Positions 61,201 to 64,000 of a stretch of 64,000 nt of DNA are shown piece by piece. Origin of the DNA: Anaerolineales bacterium. GTDB taxonomy: Bacteria > Chloroflexota > Anaerolineae > 4572-78 > J111. The stretch covers positions 186,001 through 250,000 of the forward strand of contig JABTUW010000006.1 of assembly GCA_015075185.1 (NCBI GenBank). The letters are read 5' to 3'. The notes below the pieces were generated by a model, which was not told the origin of the DNA, searched no databases, and was given only the letters and a program-made list of their open reading frames with translations. A program made the translations under genes and the position numbers. Position 1 is the stretch's first letter. Each line of letters opens with the position of its first letter.

Positions 61201-61865
61201 CGGTCCACTTCACTATCGAAGTTTTCAACCCGGCCCCGCCGTCCAATGCCAATGCCACCAACGTCGTTGTCGTTGACGCCTTGCCATATCTGGTTGATCT
61301 GGTTAATTTCAGTACCTCGACGATACCTCCTGGAGTGGTTGTCAATACGGCGGTGGTCAGTCAAGTGGTGCCGATTTTTGGACATCCCAATGGTATTACC
61401 CAGACAGTCGCCAGCACAGTGACCATGTCAATCCCTGTTTTGGCGCCCAACCAGCGGGTCATCCTTGAAATGACCACCCAAGTCAATGCTTTAGCTAATC
61501 CGGGGCCGCAAACTATCGAGAACATTGCCACGCTCACCTTTAACGAAGGCTCGGTGCCGCCCGTTCACTCGACGGTGAATGTGCCGCCGCCGGCGCCCCC
61601 GCCTGGGCCGCGAGATCGTGATGATAATAATGACAATGACGATGACAATGACAACAATGTTCCACCCCCACCGCCGACAAGCACCCCTCTGCCGCCTGCG
61701 GCTGTCCAACCCGCACCGGCCGTGCTTCCGGTTACTTTCTTGCCGGAAACAGGTTTTAGAGAAGCCCAGGTTGGGTCTAGGGAAGTGGGCATAGCCTTAC
61801 TGGCATTAACGATAGCAGGTGGCCTGGGGAGCGCCTGGCTCTTCCGGCGCAGACGACGCAAGTAA
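55224..61865 (+). CDS. Giant DUF11 surface protein B with FLPETG sorting-like tail
   Basis: 2213 residues. Two N-terminal hydrophobic segments (~4-26 and ~93-116, with ALA/HN cleavage-like site) flank a basic stretch. Then an SdrD-B-like region (VFVDHNGDGRQTPGEPGLPG), the YDHWEDG module shared with protein A, calcium-loop-like DLNQDGTPDYFDINGDGD, and six DUF11 repeats starting near bases 57640, 58105, 59120, 59515, 59905 and 61140. Repeat 2 contains a ~190-residue jelly-roll-like insert; repeat 5 is split by a ~240-residue Pro/Thr insert. The tail has a D/N-rich linker, LPETG (61740-61754), a helix and RRRRRK. GGAGG lies seven bases before the start. Probably a long fibrous surface protein. 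Confidence 0.82.
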   Translation: MLQLTGMLVVIFVFAFAITFGLKIIRNPVWMVHFLSGCFKALKTGFTRARLCSASRFLLFKPIPVFPVKDTRFVVWPDRPGRRRVKLEPPPPLRLRLISLVSILTMLFSSVSPAVHPALAHNLSQPTAPWTPPASLAPINPLSQPTLPSSEIGSFSLPTADPETSTQDRPVTVTDSRGRYEFRDVPHGSHQVWIEASTLPAAWQVQAEMQPVKLLVNPGQTLVSEVIGAGVRFTAFYDDLSAAISGVVFVDHNGDGRQTPGEPGLPGVTVIDPGLHQYYVPFNYANLRTMFQNTSSCVPNGVAGSTTAQTIISVVASGDGTTFYYDHWEDGYDTDPTLPGPTTVVGVLDAGQSRIFQNQVNTAALPATPPVFDGRDRVTIVGDPAAVTMLFWLDDPGTVLAGAWEVPEVANWSNSYIVPVGEDLGKDTSGPQGAVDYGVFDYVGLEVMAATPGTVVTVDPDGAGPLAPIISAPLNPGQTLFVPGNVNGNDDPDTAQGIYSGATVTSTAPVQVQVRTGQCTERFSGRSYTLVPDSRWSNDYWAPTPDWGTGTCTTGDGFNHFTDVYIRNPSPIATITINWQNGASSGSFTVPPNSTASFRNEEGFPPTTPLFTAGLHLTSANNFWAVAVADSSSPSGAGANFDWSYALIPINELTSQAILGASPGSFPAAGSSPAGDSGSLAYVMAVDNNTTVFVDLNQDGTPDYFDINGDGDTNDNDVFGNPTFDERTSNGGILLNSGQILRVADPNPTDTRNAPAYFGNSNLNGARIYTTNLDQHLAIAWGEDPCQALIRAPYLDLGYTILPLPTPNVVKLAVLAVDADLTGGVTPGDTISYTLVIHNNGQGSIINPVVVDILPFTYTDYIIDSLAATPPAGVTVTFDNGTGTFTYTTSVPPDSPDPNIQRIRMNLPDLAPGGSVTVTLALLTQLDIPPNVTDLVNGVTLTGDNIAPVSTQVSTPLSQPQLRIQKFVNTATAAPGDTLTYTVVLSNVGNGVAVDTRLSDLLPPLVTYISNSLVLTYPEVVTANTTVLATSTTFFTGGYADDFDNATGFTGGDGNLPWSSDWLPSSADVQVINAPIPPSTANTPPSYMIINNTIAGDDSAARAASLTGFVAPALYFNSATNATAGDAAESLFVDVSINGTGGPWTQVAAFNPPTPAATAYFFQQVDLAAYAGNPNFAFRLRGPGALEAGEFIWIDNVSIVDTDQVRSGPPVPIVQTTSSLTYVTSSNLNPVSLISNTMLITEGVRLPAGGIITASYQVRLPIPLTNGLTLDNLAQVTASNLITIPFPLTDTTRVTIVSSHTLEIDKSVQPKPVLPGGLLTYTLVYTASGNEPAPNTVINDAVPLSTTFVSASGGLTRTTPPPGGTGPIIWSLGDLLTATSGITLQTGVVTFVVQVDPTVTVGVITNTARISDDTGVTDSDDDVTTVTSEPILSLQKSAVDANGGLLSPGDTLTYTIVVANSGVSNATGAVISDNTPANTTFVPGSISIEPTGNGTLGAAPPTLVSGVTITAGQRVTVSFAVTVNAGVPDGTNIVNTASVTSTEVPTPTTGTVTVPVRIAPLLHLDKRVSPAGQTAPGNILTYTLCYSNSGNAPATGVVLTDDIPINTSYVPGSVTTDTGSVEFNDGTTWSPTEPASVSSLRWLIGTLPAASGTRCVDFQIAVNLTISATGGLSVQYSPQGWVVLAGDTTGLDVITYTEVMTPTPAPTAVLTATPTLTLTPEITATPEITPTPEVTPTPEISATPEITVTAAPSAEPTATETPVITPTASLTPTEAPAPPQTTEPISTSTATPLPPTGEPDTPTPAPTDTATVEPAPTDTPTVMPTAEPTEPPPTQQPADGSAFAPVYPLRGWFTALSAVAFPVLWDSSYLAIQTVVTDVITSTPAVLSTSELTLTVTPNLAATEEAAATPTLPAALPPTAEPLTPAPAAEATVSGQYPIVPLSQVAVDIVNTASLGSNETPTLTDTVTVPLLRIVDPVILKRADINLAQPGDAVHFTIEVFNPAPPSNANATNVVVVDALPYLVDLVNFSTSTIPPGVVVNTAVVSQVVPIFGHPNGITQTVASTVTMSIPVLAPNQRVILEMTTQVNALANPGPQTIENIATLTFNEGSVPPVHSTVNVPPPAPPPGPRDRDDNNDNDDDNDNNVPPPPPTSTPLPPAAVQPAPAVLPVTFLPETGFREAQVGSREVGIALLALTIAGGLGSAWLFRRRRRK

Positions 61866-61889
61866 TAGAAAGTAAATTATTTGCACAGC

Positions 61890-61930
61890 AAACTCGTTCC
61901 CATACTAGGCGTAAGTTTGGGAACGAGTTT
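61890..61930 (+). terminator. Terminator-like hairpin 1 after surface protein B
   Basis: AAACTCGTTCCCA (61890-61902) and TGGGAACGAGTTT (61918-61930) are exact complements, 13 base pairs, followed by GTGTT. Confidence 0.75.
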
Positions 61931-61942
61931 GTGTTAAAGGGT

Positions 61943-61984
61943 GAGAAGGCTGGAAGATAGGTAAATTTCCAGCCTTCTCATTTT
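61943..61984 (+). terminator. Terminator hairpin 2 after surface protein B
   Basis: GAGAAGGCTGGAA (61943-61955) and TTCCAGCCTTCTC (61967-61979) are exact complements followed by ATTTT, a typical intrinsic terminator. Confidence 0.85.
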
Positions 61985-62349
61985 CTGGCGATACCTTCGA
62001 TTTGTGGAGTAGATACTTTTGGGACAACTTAAAAGGTACTATTGGCCGCACTTTTGTGTGACCTTCACCCCTTAATCCCCCTCATATTTTAGTCTATACT
62101 GTTTTAAGTAATGTGAATGTTTTCACTTTGTACTGACCAGCCACCGTGCCGACCGGCACACAGCCCTTTAACCGACACAATAATAATCAAACCCTAATGC
62201 AACCCTAACAGTAGGGCTGATTTTATGTGATAAGCTAATTATGTGCCCCTGTCGTTCATAAACAAGCTTATTTTTCGTAAAATCTTGGGTTGTTACCAGG
62301 CCAAGACACCTATCAGTACGAGTCCAGTTTTTTTCAGGAGCCAGACATC

Positions 62350-63171
62350 ATGCTTAAGTTTAAATCATCTCTACCCTTACTCTTAGCTCTACCTTTTATT
62401 CTGACAATCTTGAGCATTCACCTTAACTCGCCTGCTGACGTTCAGGCCAGTCCTCTGGCCGGCTTTACCCCGACCCCGATTCCACCGGATAGTAGCGGCG
62501 GTGGCGGCGGCAGTGATGATGACGACGATATCCCCACGGATGATGACAAACCTACTGATTACGTAGTGGTTCAGATTGATCGTTGTGACTTGCAGTGCAG
62601 CGCCGATTTTGCCCGGGCCGATCAGCAGCCCCGCTTTCAACTGCTGGCCTCGGCCGGCGCGTCCGACATACCCACCCCCCTTTTTACACCGCTGGTTCAA
62701 CCCCCCGCCGCGCCCGAACTGCTGCTGCCGGTGCAGTTGGTCCACGATGGCTCCAACTTTATTGTCGCCGGTGAGCTTTCCGACACGAAACCCACCCGTT
62801 TCAGCCTCCCTTATCCGGGCCGCTGGCAGGTATGGTTAACCGGCAGCCCGCGCTTTATGACCGCTCAGGTTGTGGATGTGAGCGGCCTCAATCTGGCTGA
62901 CCTCCAGGTTCAACTGGCCAATGGCCCGGTTTCAATGGGGGTAGTAGAGGCAAACGCGCCTGAAACCCAGTGGGTCAAATGCCCCCTGGCTTGTGTCAAA
63001 GAGCCGCCGCCTGCCGTTGAAGCCCCGCCTTACTTCCCCGAAACGGGTGGGCAGTTAGAAGAAGAGATGAATTTATCCACTTTTCTGCTCATTGGCGTTT
63101 TAAACATCGCCGTTATTGGCTTAACCCTATGGGTTGCCTTTCGTTACTCAACTAAAAAACATCGTCTGTAA
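62350..63171 (+). CDS. Secreted protein with FPETG sorting-like tail
   Basis: 273 residues from ATG 62350 (AGGAG nine bases upstream; the in-frame ATG 62290 has no site). Signal peptide SSLPLLLALPFILTI, then Gly5 and an Asp-rich stretch (GGGGGSDDDDDIPTDDD), a ~150-residue beta-rich domain, two cysteine pairs (DRCDLQC and KCPLAC), YFPETG (63034-63048), a hydrophobic helix and STKKHRL. The tail is a variant of the FLPETG tails of the two upstream proteins, so the three likely share an anchoring route. Function unknown; the acidic stretch may bind calcium. Confidence 0.75.
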   Translation: MLKFKSSLPLLLALPFILTILSIHLNSPADVQASPLAGFTPTPIPPDSSGGGGGSDDDDDIPTDDDKPTDYVVVQIDRCDLQCSADFARADQQPRFQLLASAGASDIPTPLFTPLVQPPAAPELLLPVQLVHDGSNFIVAGELSDTKPTRFSLPYPGRWQVWLTGSPRFMTAQVVDVSGLNLADLQVQLANGPVSMGVVEANAPETQWVKCPLACVKEPPPAVEAPPYFPETGGQLEEEMNLSTFLLIGVLNIAVIGLTLWVAFRYSTKKHRL

Positions 63172-63256
63172 TTAGTACAGAGCAACTGTCAGACGAGATA
63201 CCGTTCTGGTTCTACTTTATCAAATCTTTCGTTTCGCACATCGTTTGGAGCCGCAC

Positions 63257-64000
63257 ATGACAGAACTGCTTTTTTCCCTGCTCATTCTGAGTGTAGGAAT
63301 TGTTGGCTGTTTTCGCCTGGCCCGCTTTTTGCGGAAGCTGCCGGCTTATCTCACGGCCAAATCCGGGCCGCCGGTCCTGAAGCCTCTCCCCCAGGCTTCG
63401 CTGCTGTCGTTGGTGCTGGTTCTCGTCCTGGCCCTATTCGTGGTTGGCCTGAGCTTCGTTTATAGCCATCTGGTTAGGGCTGCTAACCCGCCCCTATCTG
63501 TCGAAATCCTGGCTGGTTACAACCTGGTAGTTGATTCCAACGTTACCTCCCCTTCCACCTTTGGCCCTTCGGCGGCCACCGTGTCTGGGAGAGTGTGCAA
63601 CACCGGCAGTACGCCGCTTACCAACGTTACCGTTTACATTGGCAATGCCGCCAATCAAACTCCCGGCCTTTATCCCCGCCGCTACGTTACGGACACGAAT
63701 TTTAGCACGCTGCATCCCGCCCTGGTAGATGGGGGCGGCTCTTATGCCTTTACCCATGAAGGCGGCAGTCTGGGCCTATCCGACGCCACCCGGCAGGCCG
63801 GTGTTCTGCAGCCGGGACAATGTACGGTGCAATACTGGACTTTTAGTTACCCCCGCTGTGAAAACGTAGGGGGGACAGCCGACGATCCCCAATGCCAAAA
63901 TAACGCTGTTTGGGGCGATTCAGTCAAGCCCGAAGATGATCTGTGGCTCACCTTTGATATTTGGGCCAAGGGGTTTGACGGGACCAGTACTATTACCACT
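63257..64000 (+). CDS. Membrane-anchored surface protein, N-terminal part (runs off the window)
   Basis: An open frame of 248 codons from ATG 63257 (GGAG six bases upstream) to the window end with no stop. MTELLFSLLILSVGIVGC is hydrophobic helix 1; a basic linker and a second helix (LLSLVLVLVLALFVVGLS) follow, the same two-helix start as surface protein B. The outside part (SVEILAGYNLVVDSNVTSPS, GRVCNTGSTPLTNVTVYIG) resembles a DUF11/CARDB-like beta domain. It lies 85 bases after the FPETG gene, so this locus continues beyond the window. Confidence 0.7.
   Translation, partial: MTELLFSLLILSVGIVGCFRLARFLRKLPAYLTAKSGPPVLKPLPQASLLSLVLVLVLALFVVGLSFVYSHLVRAANPPLSVEILAGYNLVVDSNVTSPSTFGPSAATVSGRVCNTGSTPLTNVTVYIGNAANQTPGLYPRRYVTDTNFSTLHPALVDGGGSYAFTHEGGSLGLSDATRQAGVLQPGQCTVQYWTFSYPRCENVGGTADDPQCQNNAVWGDSVKPEDDLWLTFDIWAKGFDGTSTITT

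Larger units (their letters stand above)
61866..62349. other. 484-bp intergenic region between surface-protein genes
   Basis: No gene. It holds two terminators (61890-61984), a possible -10 TATACT (62095-62100), and small perfect hairpins such as GTGCCG-AC-CGGCAC (62146-62159) and CCCTA-ACAG-TAGGG near 62210. It probably contains the promoter and leader of the next gene. Confidence 0.5.

Noticed and set aside
1..64000. tRNA or rRNA genes
   Set aside because: I scanned for T-loop sequences such as GGTTCGAATCC and found none in a cloverleaf context.

Overview
The window looks like a contig from an uncultured, GC-rich Chloroflexota bacterium (Anaerolineae or a neighbouring class). This is inferred from gene content, not from a marker gene: paired DUF11 surface proteins with a YDHWEDG module and FLPETG tails, DUF4236-TPR, an effector-associated-domain TIR protein, a stand-alone methylmalonyl-CoA mutase catalytic chain, and intergenic regions filled with imperfect palindromes. 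I found no rRNA, tRNA, CRISPR array, transposase or phage gene.

Layout. 0-5 kb: tail of a B12-type radical SAM gene, a PAP2-VanZ fusion, an MpaB-like oxygenase, and an MFS transporter overlapping its GntR regulator. 4.9-11 kb: a membrane GAF-PAS adenylate cyclase flanked by copies of one palindromic repeat, then a four-gene unit (Cys/His-rich small protein, 42-residue membrane peptide, beta-propeller, sugar isomerase-like TIM barrel). 11-18 kb, mostly minus strand: methylmalonyl-CoA epimerase and mutase, a HepT/MntA toxin-antitoxin pair, acyl-CoA ligase, DUF4260, M3 oligopeptidase. 18.2-19.4 kb: MalY/PatB. 19.5-24.8 kb: an AT-richer three-gene operon (EAD-membrane-TPR protein, LysM membrane protein, metzincin-like protease). 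25-28 kb: a RamB/PrpR-like regulator divergent from isocitrate lyase, with clear palindromes between. 28-35 kb: a predicted pseudokinase, polyprenyl synthase, RNase H-like/TPR, DUF4236-TPR, EAD-TIR effector, rhomboid protease. 35-42 kb: AmrS, citrate synthase, methyltransferase and SDR, divergent from an HTH-citrate synthase; UPF0173 hydrolase, transglutaminase-like protein. 42.7-51.7 kb: formamidase/acetamidase, MoaD-like protein, ABC-F ATPase, GNAT acetyltransferase with a structured leader, membrane zincin, tpiA, uvrC. 51.9-64 kb: a surface-protein locus with three consecutive LPxTG-like tails and a fourth gene running off the end.

How the parts work together. The metabolic genes (acyl-CoA ligase, methylmalonyl-CoA branch, two citrate synthases, isocitrate lyase with a RamB-type regulator) fit use of fatty acids, acetate and propionate through the glyoxylate shunt and methylmalonyl-CoA. 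The most novel-looking pieces are: (1) a shared N-terminal effector-associated domain linking a membrane receptor-like protein with LysM and metalloprotease partners to a TIR effector 9 kb away; (2) a GNAT/ABC-F locus preceded by a strong promoter, a 34-codon ORF and two terminators with interchangeable stems, the architecture of a transcription attenuator; (3) sortase-like surface proteins with two N-terminal hydrophobic segments and a long structured 5' leader; (4) a family of intergenic palindromes built from degenerate short tandem units.

Limits: everything was read by eye. Domain names rest on motif recognition, and no database search, folding calculation or repeat search was run.
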